Part shown: one piece after another, positions 17,133-26,433 of the stretch
Numbering within the stretch: the first letter of the stretch is position 1
Layout of the letters: each line of letters opens with the position of its first letter
NCBI GenBank assembly: GCA_903842345.1
Contig: CAIMLR010000020.1
Coordinates: 82,391-146,390 of the forward strand
From: an uncultured Myxococcales bacterium
GTDB taxonomy: Bacteria; Myxococcota_A; UBA9042
DNA length: 64,000 nucleotides
Reading direction: 5' to 3'
Translations under genes and position numbers: made by a program
The notes under the pieces: generated by a model
What the model was told of the DNA's origin: nothing
Databases searched by the model: none
Seen by the model: the letters and a program-made list of their open reading frames with translations, nothing else

Positions 17133-17897
17133 CTATTTGGCCGGAGCAGGCACCGGAGCGGCCGTCGGCTTGGCGACTTCCGCGCCCTTGGCGACGCCAA
17201 TCACGCCGCACGCGACGCGACCGCCGGCATTGCCCGTCGGCTGGCCGCCGTCGTCCGCCTTGGCGTGGACGATGACGCTGCGACCCGCGACGCCGTTCCA
17301 CTTGGAAACCGTCAGGTTGTCGACGACCAGCGAGAACTTGGCCTTGCCCGCGGCATCCGCCGTGACGTTGCCAAAGTCGCCCGCGTGGCGCTTTTCGGTC
17401 GCCGGCAGGCCGTGGTCATGGCCTTCCGGGTTGAAATGACCGCCCGCCGAGGCGCCATCGGCCGCGCTGCAATCGCCAAACTCGTGGACGTGCATCGCGT
17501 GCTGTTGGCCGGCATTCAGGCCTTCCAGTTCGGCCGTGACGGTCACTTTGCCGTCCTCCGCTTCAGCAAACGTCACGGTGCCTTTGACCTTGTTGCCGGC
17601 CGTTGGCGCGAGGATCGCCGCAGCGAGTCGTGGCTTGTTGGCGCAACCGGGGCAGCAGCCGCCAGCGTCGCCCTTGCCTTCGCACGGTTTGCCCGCGTGG
17701 TCGCCGTGCATGCCGGCGTGATCACACGGCTTGCCTGCGTGGTCGCACGGCTTCTTGTCGTGGTCGCCGTCTTTGCCGTGATCGCAAGGCTTCTCCGCCG
17801 CGGCGGCTTTGTCGGACTTCTTCTTGCCATCGGCATACGCCGGCATCGCCAGAAGCGCGCCCGCACCCAAGATCACAAGCCATTTGGACATCTGCAT
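17133..17897 (-). CDS. sodC: Cu/Zn superoxide dismutase with His/Cys-rich N-terminal extension
   Basis: A 254-residue exported SodC that dismutates superoxide in the periplasm or outside the cell. After a signal peptide ending in PAYAD comes an extension of about 50 residues crowded with CDH and GDH motifs (five CDH/HGD-type units plus CCPGC), likely to bind copper or zinc. The enzyme domain keeps the copper ligands (HAMHVHEFGDC, GGHFNP, HGLPATEKRHAGDFGN, VIVHAKADD) and the intramolecular disulfide partner in GGRVACGVI. The ATG at 17897 lies a few bases after GGGGGA; a second ATG is two codons in. It follows the PHA-granule-type gene by 26 bases. Confidence 0.9.
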   Translation of the reverse strand: MQMSKWLVILGAGALLAMPAYADGKKKSDKAAAAEKPCDHGKDGDHDKKPCDHAGKPCDHAGMHGDHAGKPCEGKGDAGGCCPGCANKPRLAAAILAPTAGNKVKGTVTFAEAEDGKVTVTAELEGLNAGQQHAMHVHEFGDCSAADGASAGGHFNPEGHDHGLPATEKRHAGDFGNVTADAAGKAKFSLVVDNLTVSKWNGVAGRSVIVHAKADDGGQPTGNAGGRVACGVIGVAKGAEVAKPTAAPVPAPAK

Positions 17898-17923
17898 CTT
17901 TCTTCCCCCAAGTTCTGTCAATT

Positions 17924-18208
17924 TCAGCTCGCGAACGCGCCCGCCAAACGTTTGGCGATCGAGTTCTGCAGCTTGCCAGCGTCAACCCCTGCGGCGCGCG
18001 CCAGCATTCCCAGTTCCAGATTGACGGCGACGTGCGCATCGGTCACCTGCACTTGCCCGGACACGCCAATGCCCTTGACTTGCGCGGTGTTGCCCGACCA
18101 ATCGAGCCGCGCCTTGAACTTGGCGAGATCGGCTTCAAACGACGCCAACTTGGCCTTTGCCGCCGTCGCACCGAGCGCGTGGGCCTGTTGCACTTTCACA
18201 GTAGCCAT
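17924..18208 (-). CDS. Polyhydroxyalkanoic acid system (PHA_gran_rgn) family protein
   Basis: A 94-residue protein whose pattern, an N-terminal QQAHALG segment, a WSGNTAQVKGIGVSG strand and a VNLELGMLA strand before a final helix, matches small proteins annotated as the polyhydroxyalkanoic acid system family. Their biochemical role is not settled. GGAGGAGGAAAG directly precedes the ATG. The neighbouring gene 26 bases downstream is sodC, and no PHA synthase is seen in the window, so a PHA role here is uncertain. Confidence 0.65.
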   Translation of the reverse strand: MATVKVQQAHALGATAAKAKLASFEADLAKFKARLDWSGNTAQVKGIGVSGQVQVTDAHVAVNLELGMLARAAGVDAGKLQNSIAKRLAGAFAS

Positions 18209-18281
18209 CTTTCCTCCTCCACGTTAAGCGGAAACTCTGTCCCGTCTAGCCTGACTTCTCAACGTTGGCAAGCGCGGGGCC

Positions 18282-18309
18282 TTGCTCACTGCATCGGGCC
18301 GCGTAAACT
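18282..18309 (+). promoter_or_regulatory. Likely promoter of the dehydrogenase-dut operon
   Basis: TTGCTC at 18282-18287 and TAAACT at 18304-18309 with a 16-bp spacer fit a vegetative promoter, 31 bases before the ATG at 18341, which also has GGAGG upstream. Confidence 0.45.
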
Positions 18310-18340
18310 GCGCGCGCAGGCCGACCGGCCGGAGGTTCCG

Positions 18341-19192
18341 ATGGCAATCGCGATTTTGGGCATGGGTTTGATGGGCGCGGGTCTGGCGGAAGCAGCGCTG
18401 GCGCGCGGCGAGACGGTGACGGTGTGGAATCGCACGCGGAGCAAAGCGGAGCCGCTGGCGAAGCTCGGCGCGCGCGTGGCCAACACGCCGGCGGAGGCGG
18501 TCGCGGGCGCGTCGCGGGTGCACCTGTTCATGCACGCGGATGCTGCGGTTGACACCGTTCTGGGCGACCTGCTCGCGGCGGTGGAAGCGGACACTGTGGT
18601 GATCGACCACACGACGACCTCGCCGGAGCGCACGGCCGATCGCGCCGAGATGCTCGACACCGCGGGCATCGCATTCCTGCACGTGCCGGTGTTCATGTCG
18701 CCGGCCAATTGCCGCAACGGGACGGGCCTGATGGTTGCCGCCGGCTCCCAAGCGGTATTCGACCAGGTCGAGGCGGAACTGCGCAAGATGACCGGCGACG
18801 TGTGGTATTTGGGCGAGCGCCCGGATCTTGCGGCGTGCTACAAGCTCTTTGGCAACGCGATGTTGCTTGGCGTCGCGGGCCTGCTGGGTGACGTGTACGC
18901 GATGGCGCGCGCCAACAAGATCGACCCGCTGCAGGCCCATGAGCTGTTCAGCAAGCTGGACGTCGGCATGGCGGTGAAGGTGCGCGGGCTGAAGATGGCC
19001 AAGAACGACTTTACTCCGTCGTTCCAATTGGCTACGGCGCGCAAGGACATCGGGCTGATGATCGAGGCCGGGCAGCCGCACGAATTGGCGATGCTTCCGG
19101 GGCTCGCCGCGCGCATGGACGTGGGCTTGGCCAAAGGGTTGGCGGAGGCCGATTTTGGCGTCGTGTGCGCGCCTGAGATGGAGCAGCCGTGA
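18341..19192 (+). CDS. Beta-hydroxyacid dehydrogenase (3-hydroxyisobutyrate dehydrogenase-like)
   Basis: A 283-residue NAD(P)-dependent oxidoreductase. The nucleotide-binding Rossmann motif [13 protein letters not shown] lies at residues 6-18, and NRTRSKAE follows strand 2, with Asn where NADP-preferring members also carry polar residues. The catalytic Lys is in CYKLFGNAM near residue 169 and DHTTTSP supplies the substrate-binding loop. The true substrate could be 3-hydroxyisobutyrate, glyoxylate-type or another beta-hydroxyacid. GGAGG precedes the ATG. The stop overlaps the dut start (GTGA). Confidence 0.85.
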   Translation: MAIAILGMGLMGAGLAEAALARGETVTVWNRTRSKAEPLAKLGARVANTPAEAVAGASRVHLFMHADAAVDTVLGDLLAAVEADTVVIDHTTTSPERTADRAEMLDTAGIAFLHVPVFMSPANCRNGTGLMVAAGSQAVFDQVEAELRKMTGDVWYLGERPDLAACYKLFGNAMLLGVAGLLGDVYAMARANKIDPLQAHELFSKLDVGMAVKVRGLKMAKNDFTPSFQLATARKDIGLMIEAGQPHELAMLPGLAARMDVGLAKGLAEADFGVVCAPEMEQP

Positions 19193-19650
19193 CCGCGCCG
19201 TCGGTCCAGGTTGTCCGCCTTCATCCAGTGCGCGATGCGGATCTTCCCCTGCCGGCCTATCAAACGGCCGGTGCTGCCGGTGCGGATCTGTGCGCCGCGA
19301 TCGCTGAACCCCTGACGTTGCAGCCGCTCCAGCGCGTGCTCGTGCCGACCGGCTTGGCGCTGGCGATTCCCGCGGGCTTTGAGGGGCAAGTGCGGCCGCG
19401 CTCCGGGATCGCCGTGAAGCGCGGGCTGACCGTGCCCAATGCGCCGGGGACGATCGACAGCGACTACCGCGGCGAGCTCTTCGTCGCGCTCGTCAACCTG
19501 GACCCGCAGCCGCAGACGATTGTGCGCGGTGAACGCATCGCCCAGTTGGTTATCGCGCCGGTTGTGCAGGCGCAGTTCGCCGTCGTGGACGCCCTGGATA
19601 GCACCGATCGCGGCACCGGCGGTTTTGGCTCGACTGGGCGTCATGCCTGA
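19189..19650 (+). CDS. dut: dUTP diphosphatase
   Basis: A 153-residue trimeric-type dUTPase that hydrolyses dUTP to dUMP and so keeps uracil out of DNA. All five motifs are present: [38 protein letters not shown] and the C-terminal [12 protein letters not shown] arm. The GTG start overlaps the stop of the dehydrogenase gene, so translation is coupled although the two functions are unrelated. Confidence 0.95.
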   Translation: MTAPSVQVVRLHPVRDADLPLPAYQTAGAAGADLCAAIAEPLTLQPLQRVLVPTGLALAIPAGFEGQVRPRSGIAVKRGLTVPNAPGTIDSDYRGELFVALVNLDPQPQTIVRGERIAQLVIAPVVQAQFAVVDALDSTDRGTGGFGSTGRHA

Positions 19651-19693
19651 GCCCCGCGCATCCACGCGCCACGCGCCGCATCCAACGCGTGGG

Positions 19694-19718
19694 CGACTCG
19701 TTGAGTCGTGCTCCGTTC
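19694..19718 (+). terminator. Possible weak terminator after dut
   Basis: CGACTC-GTT-GAGTCG is a perfect 6-bp hairpin at 19694-19708, followed by a pyrimidine-rich CTCCGTTCTCTTTT stretch. It lies between dut and the TonB receptor gene and might equally be an operator for the latter. Confidence 0.35.
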
Positions 19719-19738
19719 TCTTTTGCCAGGCGTTGCGC

Positions 19739-22342
19739 ATGACCCGTGTGAAGTCCCTTTGCCTCGCCTTGCTGCTGTTCACGGCGCAGCCGCTTTTGGC
19801 GCAATCGCCGCCGTCGGCGATCGTGGAGCCGGAGCTGCTGGCGCGGGCATTTCCGGCCTACCCGGCCAAGTTCGCGGGGCAGGACAAGATCGGCGTTGTC
19901 GTCGTGGAGCTGGATATCGACGGCGCAGGCAAGGTGCTGCGCGTGCAGGTCGTGGAATCGGCCGGTGCGGATTTTGACAAGTCGGCCGTGGATGCCGCCA
20001 AGAAGCTGCAGTTTTCGCCCGCGACGCAAGACGGCAAGCCCGTGCCCGTGCGCATCCGGTTCCGCTTTGAGATTGCGCCGGAGGTGAAGCTGGACCGGCG
20101 CGACGTTTCGCCGTCGCTGGGCAAGTACGACCGCCGCGACATGGAGTTGGCGCCCGCCGGCTTTTCCAGCCTGGAAGGTCGGCTGATCGAGCGCGGCACG
20201 GGCAAGCCGGTCAGCGGCAGTCTGGTGACGGTCGCCGCGCTCAAGGCGGAGACCGTGTCCGACGGTACCGGCCATTTCCGTTTTGGCCTGCTCGCGCCGG
20301 GAAAACACCAGCTGTACGTGCCGGGAACGGAGCACAAGCCGGTGCGACAGGACGTGACGATCGTCGAGGGCAAGACCGCCACCGTCGATCTGCGCGTGGA
20401 GCGACTGAGCTACACGCTGTACCGCGCGACGGCGGAAGCGCCGCCGGAAGCCGGGGAAATGGCGCGGCGTTCGCTGTCCGTTGAGGAAATCCAGAAGCTG
20501 CCGGGCACCAACGGCGACGCCTTCAAGGTCGTGCAGAATCTGCCCGGCGTGTCGCGCGCTTCGGCGGGCAGTGGCCAAATCATCGTGCGCGGATCCGCGC
20601 CGGGCGACACCATCATCAGCGTGGAAGGCGTCAAGATCCCGCTTCTGTACCACTTTGGCGGCGTCTACTCGATCATCAACACGGACATCCTGGACGGCAT
20701 CGACTTCTATCCCGGCGGCTACGCAGTCAAGTACGGTCGGCAGACCGGCGGTGTGCTGAACGCGCGGCTGCAAGTGCCCAAGCAGGGCGACCCATGGAAC
20801 GGCTACGTGGAGAGCAACATCTTTCACACCGGGTTCCTGTTGCGCGGGCCAATTGGCGAGAACACCAACATCGCGGTCGCGGCGCGGCGCTCGTACATCG
20901 ACGCGGTGCTGGCGGCGGCGGTGCCGGCGGGGACGCTGCCGTTTACGGTTGCGCCGCGCTACTACGACTACCAGCTCAAGCTGGATCACCGCTTCTCCAA
21001 GCACACGGACATGACCTGGTTTGGTTTTGGCACCGACGATGCGCTCTCCGCCGTGCTGAAGAATCCGCCCGCGGCCTTTCCGCAGGCGCGCGGCGGCTTG
21101 GAGACGACGACGCGTTTTGGCGCGCTGATGGGCATTCTCCGTCACCGCGGCGAAGGCTGGACAAGCACGACGACGGTCGCTGGCCTGCTGAGCGGCATCA
21201 ACGCCAGCTTTGGCGACCTGTTCCGTTTTGACCTGCTGAACCGCGAATACACGCTGCGTCAGGACTTTACGATTGGCGAAGGGCCGGTCTCCTGGCGTGC
21301 GGGCCTGGACGTCCTGTGCAACCCGTTCAGCATCCAGGTCTATGCGCCGCCGCAGCGCGGGACGGGCGAACGCGGGACGGGCGGGTCGTCGCAGGCGGCC
21401 GACAACCGCCAGATTTTCGTTGAGCAAAAAGGCTGGTTCGTCTCGCCCGCGCTGTGGTTTGACACCGTGCTGAAGCTCCATCCGCGGCTGGAAGTGGTGC
21501 CGGGCGTGCGGCTTGACCTGTACCGTGGCGACGCCAAAGGCGAATCCCTGTTGCCGCGCCTGAACGTGCGGTACAAGCTGAACGACGACTGGACGTTGAA
21601 GGCCTCGACCGGGCAAATCTCCCAGCGCGCTGACCCGCAATATTTGGGAAACACTTTCGGGAATCCCAATCTCCTGCCGTTTCGCAGCTTTGAAACCGCC
21701 GTCGGCTTTGAATGGCACGTGGGCGACTGGTTTGACGTCGACGTCCAAGGCTTCAAGAAGCTCCTGAGCGGCGTCATCGTCGCGGGCCAGGGCCTCTTCC
21801 CGTCGCCGCCGTACACCAATGAAGGCAAGGGCGACATCACCGGCATGGAAGTCCTGATCCGTCGCAAGCCGGGCAGTCAGTTCTTTGGCTGGATCAGCTA
21901 TACGCTGCAGAAAGCCACGCGCATCGACCACCCGGGCGATCCGGAGCGCCTCTTTGGCTGGGACCAGACGCACATCCTGACGGCGCTGGGCACGTACAAG
22001 CTGCCGTTCAACATCGAAGTGGGCGCGCGGTTCCGGCTCGTGACGGGCAATCCAGCGACGGCGAACGCGACGGCTGTCTACAACGAGCAGACGGATACGT
22101 ACCAACGCGTCGCCTCGGGATGTCAGTTGTGCACGCGGTTGCCGACGTTCCATCAGCTCGATTTGCGGGTGGACAAGAAATTCGTGTTTGATTCTTGGAT
22201 CCTGAATGTCTATCTGGACTTGCAGAACGCGTACAATCGCGGGAATCCGGAAGGCGTCCAGTACAACTACGACGCGACGTTGGCGCAGTACGCGACGGGC
22301 TTGCCGATCATTCCGTCGTTTGGCATTCGCGGCGAATTCTAG
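19739..22342 (+). CDS. TonB-dependent receptor with an N-terminal TonB C-terminal-like domain
   Basis: An 867-residue outer-membrane receptor. A signal peptide (cleavage near PLLAQ) is followed at about residues 30-115 by a domain resembling the TonB C-terminal energy-transducer fold (VVVELDIDGAGKVLRVQVVES and AAKKLQFSPA), then a carboxypeptidase-regulatory-type beta sandwich (about 145-215), a plug domain (about 240-345, with VVQNLPGVSRA and IIVRGSAPGD) and a 22-strand-type barrel ending in Phe. The receptor imports a ligand that cannot be named. Having a TonB-like domain on the receptor itself is unusual. No transport partner adjoins it. Confidence 0.8.
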   Translation: MTRVKSLCLALLLFTAQPLLAQSPPSAIVEPELLARAFPAYPAKFAGQDKIGVVVVELDIDGAGKVLRVQVVESAGADFDKSAVDAAKKLQFSPATQDGKPVPVRIRFRFEIAPEVKLDRRDVSPSLGKYDRRDMELAPAGFSSLEGRLIERGTGKPVSGSLVTVAALKAETVSDGTGHFRFGLLAPGKHQLYVPGTEHKPVRQDVTIVEGKTATVDLRVERLSYTLYRATAEAPPEAGEMARRSLSVEEIQKLPGTNGDAFKVVQNLPGVSRASAGSGQIIVRGSAPGDTIISVEGVKIPLLYHFGGVYSIINTDILDGIDFYPGGYAVKYGRQTGGVLNARLQVPKQGDPWNGYVESNIFHTGFLLRGPIGENTNIAVAARRSYIDAVLAAAVPAGTLPFTVAPRYYDYQLKLDHRFSKHTDMTWFGFGTDDALSAVLKNPPAAFPQARGGLETTTRFGALMGILRHRGEGWTSTTTVAGLLSGINASFGDLFRFDLLNREYTLRQDFTIGEGPVSWRAGLDVLCNPFSIQVYAPPQRGTGERGTGGSSQAADNRQIFVEQKGWFVSPALWFDTVLKLHPRLEVVPGVRLDLYRGDAKGESLLPRLNVRYKLNDDWTLKASTGQISQRADPQYLGNTFGNPNLLPFRSFETAVGFEWHVGDWFDVDVQGFKKLLSGVIVAGQGLFPSPPYTNEGKGDITGMEVLIRRKPGSQFFGWISYTLQKATRIDHPGDPERLFGWDQTHILTALGTYKLPFNIEVGARFRLVTGNPATANATAVYNEQTDTYQRVASGCQLCTRLPTFHQLDLRVDKKFVFDSWILNVYLDLQNAYNRGNPEGVQYNYDATLAQYATGLPIIPSFGIRGEF

Positions 22343-22424
22343 CTGGGTGAATCTCGACGCCTCGCGCCCCGTCCTTGCCGTTTGCGTCGGCCGCAGTCTG
22401 ACTCCCGGCCGGTCGGCAATTCGG

Positions 22425-22453
22425 TTGCCAACCGTCCCGCCCCGCGATAGAAC
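22425..22453 (+). promoter_or_regulatory. Likely promoter of lgt
   Basis: TTGCCA at 22425-22430 and TAGAAC at 22448-22453 have an ideal 17-bp spacer and sit 40 bases before the lgt ATG. Confidence 0.5.
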
Positions 22454-22492
22454 CGGCGGCCCCGCTGGCCCCAGCGCCTGGAGACGCATTTC

Positions 22493-23449
22493 ATGCTTGG
22501 CTTCTTGACTTGGAATCTCGACCCGATCCTGCTTCACCTTGGGCCCCTGCAGATCCGCTACTACGGCGTGATGTTCGCCCTCACCATCTACACCGGCTTC
22601 TGGGTGTGGCAGCGGCAGGCCTTGCGCAACCGCGAGACGCCCGCCTTTGCCGAAGAATTCCTGTGGTACGGCGTGGTCGCCATCGTCGGCGGCGCGCGCT
22701 TGGGTCATTGCCTGTTCTATGAACCGATGACCTATCTCAAGAACCCGATCACGATTCTGTACTTCTGGCAGGGCGGCTTGGCTTCTCACGGTGCGACGGT
22801 GGGCCTCATCCTCGCGCTCTGGCTTTTTGCCCGCAAGCACAAGACCAGCTGGTTCCGCGTCAGTGACTACCTCGCACCGGCGATCGCCATCGCGGCGGGC
22901 GGCGTGCGCGTCGGCAACTTCTTCAATTCAGAAATCGTTGGCCGCGTGACGGACGTGCCGTGGGGCGTGCAGTTCCTCCGCTATTGCCAGATGGAAGGCA
23001 TTCCGGCCGCCGAATGCGCGCCGCGGCATCCGTCGCAGGCCTATGAGTTCTTCATGGGCGTCCTCACGTATTTTGTCCTGATGGGACTGCAGAAGGCGGA
23101 CATCCGCCGCGCCGGTTCGGGCTTCTTTGGCGGCGTCTTCCTGACGATGTACTTCAGCTTCCGGTTTCTCGTGGAATTCTTCAAGGAATTCCAGACGGAA
23201 CAGCTGCGCACGGAAGGTCCGCTGGGCGCGATCGAGCAGTCGATCGGCTACCACTTCACGATGGGCCAGTGGCTGAGCGTGATTCCCGTGGCCATGGGCC
23301 TCTGGATGATCGCCCGGGCGATGCTGCAGAAGAAGGACGATTTCGCCGCGCCGATGTCGCTCGAGGAGCTCAAGCCGATCCTCGCGGCCGCGCGCGCCAA
23401 TCCGGGTCAGCCGACGCCGGCGCCCGCCAAGACCAAGAACAAGAAATAG
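22493..23449 (+). CDS. lgt: Prolipoprotein diacylglyceryl transferase
   Basis: A 318-residue inner-membrane enzyme with about seven helices that transfers diacylglycerol from phosphatidylglycerol to the lipobox Cys of prolipoproteins. Signature segments are GGLASHGATVG (with the essential His), GGVRVGNFFNSEIVG (Lgt signature Arg/Asn/Glu) and RHPSQAYE. The C-terminal tail is Ala/Pro/Lys rich. At least seven predicted lipoproteins in this window depend on this step. It follows the TonB receptor gene by about 150 bp with its own promoter. Confidence 0.95.
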   Translation: MLGFLTWNLDPILLHLGPLQIRYYGVMFALTIYTGFWVWQRQALRNRETPAFAEEFLWYGVVAIVGGARLGHCLFYEPMTYLKNPITILYFWQGGLASHGATVGLILALWLFARKHKTSWFRVSDYLAPAIAIAAGGVRVGNFFNSEIVGRVTDVPWGVQFLRYCQMEGIPAAECAPRHPSQAYEFFMGVLTYFVLMGLQKADIRRAGSGFFGGVFLTMYFSFRFLVEFFKEFQTEQLRTEGPLGAIEQSIGYHFTMGQWLSVIPVAMGLWMIARAMLQKKDDFAAPMSLEELKPILAAARANPGQPTPAPAKTKNKK

Positions 23450-23587
23450 CCGCACACGTCGCTGCTGACGCTGGACCATCACCTCCACCATGCCCGCGCG
23501 CCGTGGCGGAGCATGGAAATTTGCGCGCTGGTGCGGCACACTCCGATGCGGTTCGCGTCCTGTACCCCTGACGCGCCGAGGATTGCC

Positions 23588-24763
23588 ATGCGCATCGCGA
23601 ATATCCTGCCAATTCTGTTGGTTGTGTTGCTCGGCCTGCCGGCCTGCGGCGACAAGTCCCTGGACGCCGCCGATGATGCGGCTGCCGCCGACGACGACGG
23701 GCAGGGCGATGCCGCGTTGGCCGACCTCGCCGACGACGCGACGCCACTTGCGGAGGATGCGACCGCCGTCGCCGACGTTGCGCCAGACGCCGGGCTACCG
23801 GACGTTGCGCCTGATGACGCCGCCGCGGGGACCGATGGTGCCGCCGGCACGGACGCTGCGGCGGATGCGGCGCCCGATTCAGCGGTTGATGCCGCCCCCG
23901 ATGTTGCCGTTCCACTCGGCTGTGGTGGCGCCGTCGCGCCCGGCACCAAGGCGACGACCATCGGCTTTGGCGGCAAGACGCGCAGCTACCTGGTGCACGT
24001 GCCCAAGGGCTATTCCGGCAGCAAGCCGACCGCCGTGGTCTTTGCGCTCCACGGTCTCAGCGACAGCGCCGGCAAGATGGAGAGCATGACCGGCTTTGAC
24101 AGCCTCGCTGACAAGGAAGGCTTCCTCGTCGTCTACCCGGAAGGCCTCACGGACTTCACCGGCGGCAGTTGGAACGCCGGCAACTGCTGCGGCGCGGCCA
24201 AGAGCGCCAGTTCGGACGATGTCGGCTTCATCCTCAGCGTCCTCGCCGACCTCAACGCGCACTTTTGCACCGACCCCAAGCGCGTCTTTGCCACCGGCTT
24301 CTCCAACGGCGCGTACATGGCGCAGCGCCTCGCGTGCGAGAAAGCGGACGTGTTCGCGGCCATCGCGCCGGTGTCTGGCGAGATCAACATGAAGACCTGT
24401 ACGCCGTCGCGGGCGATCTCCGTGCTGGAATTCCACGGGACGTCCGATGCCGTCGTGCCGTACGGCGGCGGCGGGATGACCGGCGGCGCATGGAGCGTTG
24501 ACGAGACGTTTGGCTTCTGGCGGGACAACGCGATTTGCGCGGAGCCCAAGGCCGCCGCGATGTACAAGAAGGGCGACACGACGTGCACCGGCTTCAGCTT
24601 GTGCAAGGACGGCGCGGTCGTGGAATTGTGCAGCATCGACAAGGGCGGCCATCAGTGGCCGAGCAGCCCCGCGGGCGCCAATCCGTTTCTGGGCAAGATG
24701 TCGACGGACATCGACGCCACCGCGGCGATCTGGCAGTTCTTCCTCGATCATCCGATGCCGTAG
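23588..24763 (+). CDS. Esterase/PHB depolymerase-type lipoprotein
   Basis: A 391-residue lipoprotein. The lipobox LPAC ends the signal at Cys19 and is followed by about 95 residues of Asp/Ala-rich spacer. The alpha/beta hydrolase domain resembles poly(3-hydroxybutyrate) depolymerase and feruloyl esterase LpqC types: nucleophile GFSNGAYM (Ser), HGTSDAVVPY (Asp) and GGHQWP (His). GNCCGAA and further cysteines suggest disulfides. It should sit on the cell surface and cleave an ester polymer or aryl ester. ATG at 23588 is chosen because it directly begins the lipoprotein signal. Residue +2 is Gly, so outer-membrane sorting is expected. Confidence 0.8.
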   Translation: MRIANILPILLVVLLGLPACGDKSLDAADDAAAADDDGQGDAALADLADDATPLAEDATAVADVAPDAGLPDVAPDDAAAGTDGAAGTDAAADAAPDSAVDAAPDVAVPLGCGGAVAPGTKATTIGFGGKTRSYLVHVPKGYSGSKPTAVVFALHGLSDSAGKMESMTGFDSLADKEGFLVVYPEGLTDFTGGSWNAGNCCGAAKSASSDDVGFILSVLADLNAHFCTDPKRVFATGFSNGAYMAQRLACEKADVFAAIAPVSGEINMKTCTPSRAISVLEFHGTSDAVVPYGGGGMTGGAWSVDETFGFWRDNAICAEPKAAAMYKKGDTTCTGFSLCKDGAVVELCSIDKGGHQWPSSPAGANPFLGKMSTDIDATAAIWQFFLDHPMP

Positions 24764-24768
24764 CGGCG

Positions 24769-26433
24769 CTACTTGATGGACGGCGCGGAGCCCAGCAGGA
24801 TCTTCAGATCGTTGTCCGTGAAGGAGACGCCGAGGCCGTAGTAGAGGTCCGTGCGCGTCGACGGGAACAGCAGTTCGTCGCCGCCGGCCCACGCGTAGAG
24901 GAACGGCAGGAATTTCCACGTGAGGCCCGCACGCAGGCGCGGTCGGATGTCGTCGGTAAAGCGAAAGACGTCCGCGCTGGCGATGAGCGTGTCGCGAAAC
25001 AGGTACAGGTCGGCGCCGCCGCCGGCTGTCGATTCAATCAGTCCGCCGCGCAGGGTCACGGGACCGAAGCGCCGCGCGTATTGCAGGCCCAGCGTCCAGG
25101 ACGAATCGGTCTGCCGCAGCTGCTCCGTCAATTGCGGTTGCGACGCCGAGCCGCCCGCGCCTGAGACCGTCGAGGACGTGACGCGCGTGAACGTGGTCGT
25201 CTTGCCGAGGTTGTTGCCCGACAGCGTCACGAGCACCGCCTTGTCCTCGCGCATCTGCAGCCGCAGCGTCAGGTGGGACTGCCACGACAGGTTGTCCGGG
25301 TTGTTCTGGCGAAACGCATAGGCCGCCAACCGGTAGTCGATGCCCGTCTCCAGCGCCTGGTAGCGGTGGATCAGGTCCTTGGCGTCGCTGACGACTGACT
25401 CCGCGTTCTTGACCAGCGTGTCATCCGTCAACAACCGGCCAATGTCGCCTTTCCCATCCGCGACGCCCTTGGTCACCTGATTGACGTTCTTCGCGGCGCC
25501 GGACAGATCCTCCATGATGACCGAGGCCTTGGCGATGCCGGCGCGCAGCTGCTCCATCGTCGCCTTGAACGCGCCGATCGTGGAATTGACGTCGTCCTTG
25601 TTCTCGCCCACCAGTTCGCGGACGTTGCGGGTCACGACCTCCACGTTGCTCAAGCTGCGCATGGCGCTCGAGCCACCGCGGTCCAGGATCACGTTGGCGC
25701 GGTCGGCGAGGACGTCGAGCTTGGCGGTCGTCGTCGCAAACGAGTGGAGCCCGCGGTCAAGATCGCCGTCTTTCGCGAAGACGCCGGTGCTCAGGCGCGC
25801 CCGCAGCGCAGTGACTGTCGCGCTCAAATCGTGGCTCGCCGTGACCAGATTGTCGGCGATTTCTTCCATCTTCTTCTGGCCTTCATCGGAACCAAAGACC
25901 TTCGCGGCCTTGTCGGTAATCTTGGCCACGTCGCTTGCGATGCGGTCGAGCTTGGGAAGAATGTCGCCCGCCGACTGCAGCTTCTCGATGGTCTGCTGCA
26001 GCGCAGTCGCCGTAATCACGATGGGAATCCGGTGGCCGTCGCGCAGTTGTGCGCCCGTGGCGCCCGGCGTCAGTTCCAGATAGTAATCGCCCAGCATGGA
26101 CGCCTGCAGCCGTTGCAGGACCGCGCCGTTCTTGGCATAGCCGCGTTCGTCCTTGATTCCGCTCCACGCCGTCACGCTCTTCATCAGCCGCACGTCGACG
26201 CGCACGAGCGTGCCCTTGAGCTTGAGTTCCTCCACGCGGCCGACCGTGAAGCCGGCAATCGTGACCTTGGTGCCGGGCGCGATGCCGGTCACGTCGTCAA
26301 ACATGGCGTAGAGGCGGTAGGTGTCGTCCCCGCTGCCAATGCCGCGCTGGGTCCAGGCCACGCCCACGACGACGAGCACGAGGCTGACGATCACAAAGAT
26401 GCCAACCGCGATGGCGGAGCGGGCCGTGTTCAT
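24769..26433 (-). CDS. MlaD/MCE-domain protein with long C-terminal beta-rich domain
   Basis: A 554-residue protein. One N-terminal transmembrane helix (residues about 8-28) is followed by an MCE domain (about 38-115, with YAMFDDVTGIAPGTKV and a GDYYLELTPG loop), a long helical region with many Asp/Lys pairs (about 130-370), and a beta-rich tail of about 180 residues with alternating aromatic strands such as RPRLRAGLTWKF and TDLYYGLGVSF, ending without a final Phe. MCE proteins form the lipid channel of Mla/Mce transporters. Its ATG overlaps the MlaF stop, so it follows MlaF in one operon. No MlaE permease gene adjoins them. Confidence 0.8.
   Translation of the reverse strand: MNTARSAIAVGIFVIVSLVLVVVGVAWTQRGIGSGDDTYRLYAMFDDVTGIAPGTKVTIAGFTVGRVEELKLKGTLVRVDVRLMKSVTAWSGIKDERGYAKNGAVLQRLQASMLGDYYLELTPGATGAQLRDGHRIPIVITATALQQTIEKLQSAGDILPKLDRIASDVAKITDKAAKVFGSDEGQKKMEEIADNLVTASHDLSATVTALRARLSTGVFAKDGDLDRGLHSFATTTAKLDVLADRANVILDRGGSSAMRSLSNVEVVTRNVRELVGENKDDVNSTIGAFKATMEQLRAGIAKASVIMEDLSGAAKNVNQVTKGVADGKGDIGRLLTDDTLVKNAESVVSDAKDLIHRYQALETGIDYRLAAYAFRQNNPDNLSWQSHLTLRLQMREDKAVLVTLSGNNLGKTTTFTRVTSSTVSGAGGSASQPQLTEQLRQTDSSWTLGLQYARRFGPVTLRGGLIESTAGGGADLYLFRDTLIASADVFRFTDDIRPRLRAGLTWKFLPFLYAWAGGDELLFPSTRTDLYYGLGVSFTDNDLKILLGSAPSIK

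Noticed and set aside
19550..22840. A 1096-codon minus-strand frame opposite the TonB receptor.
   Set aside because: It is an antisense shadow; the plus strand shows signal peptide, plug and barrel features.
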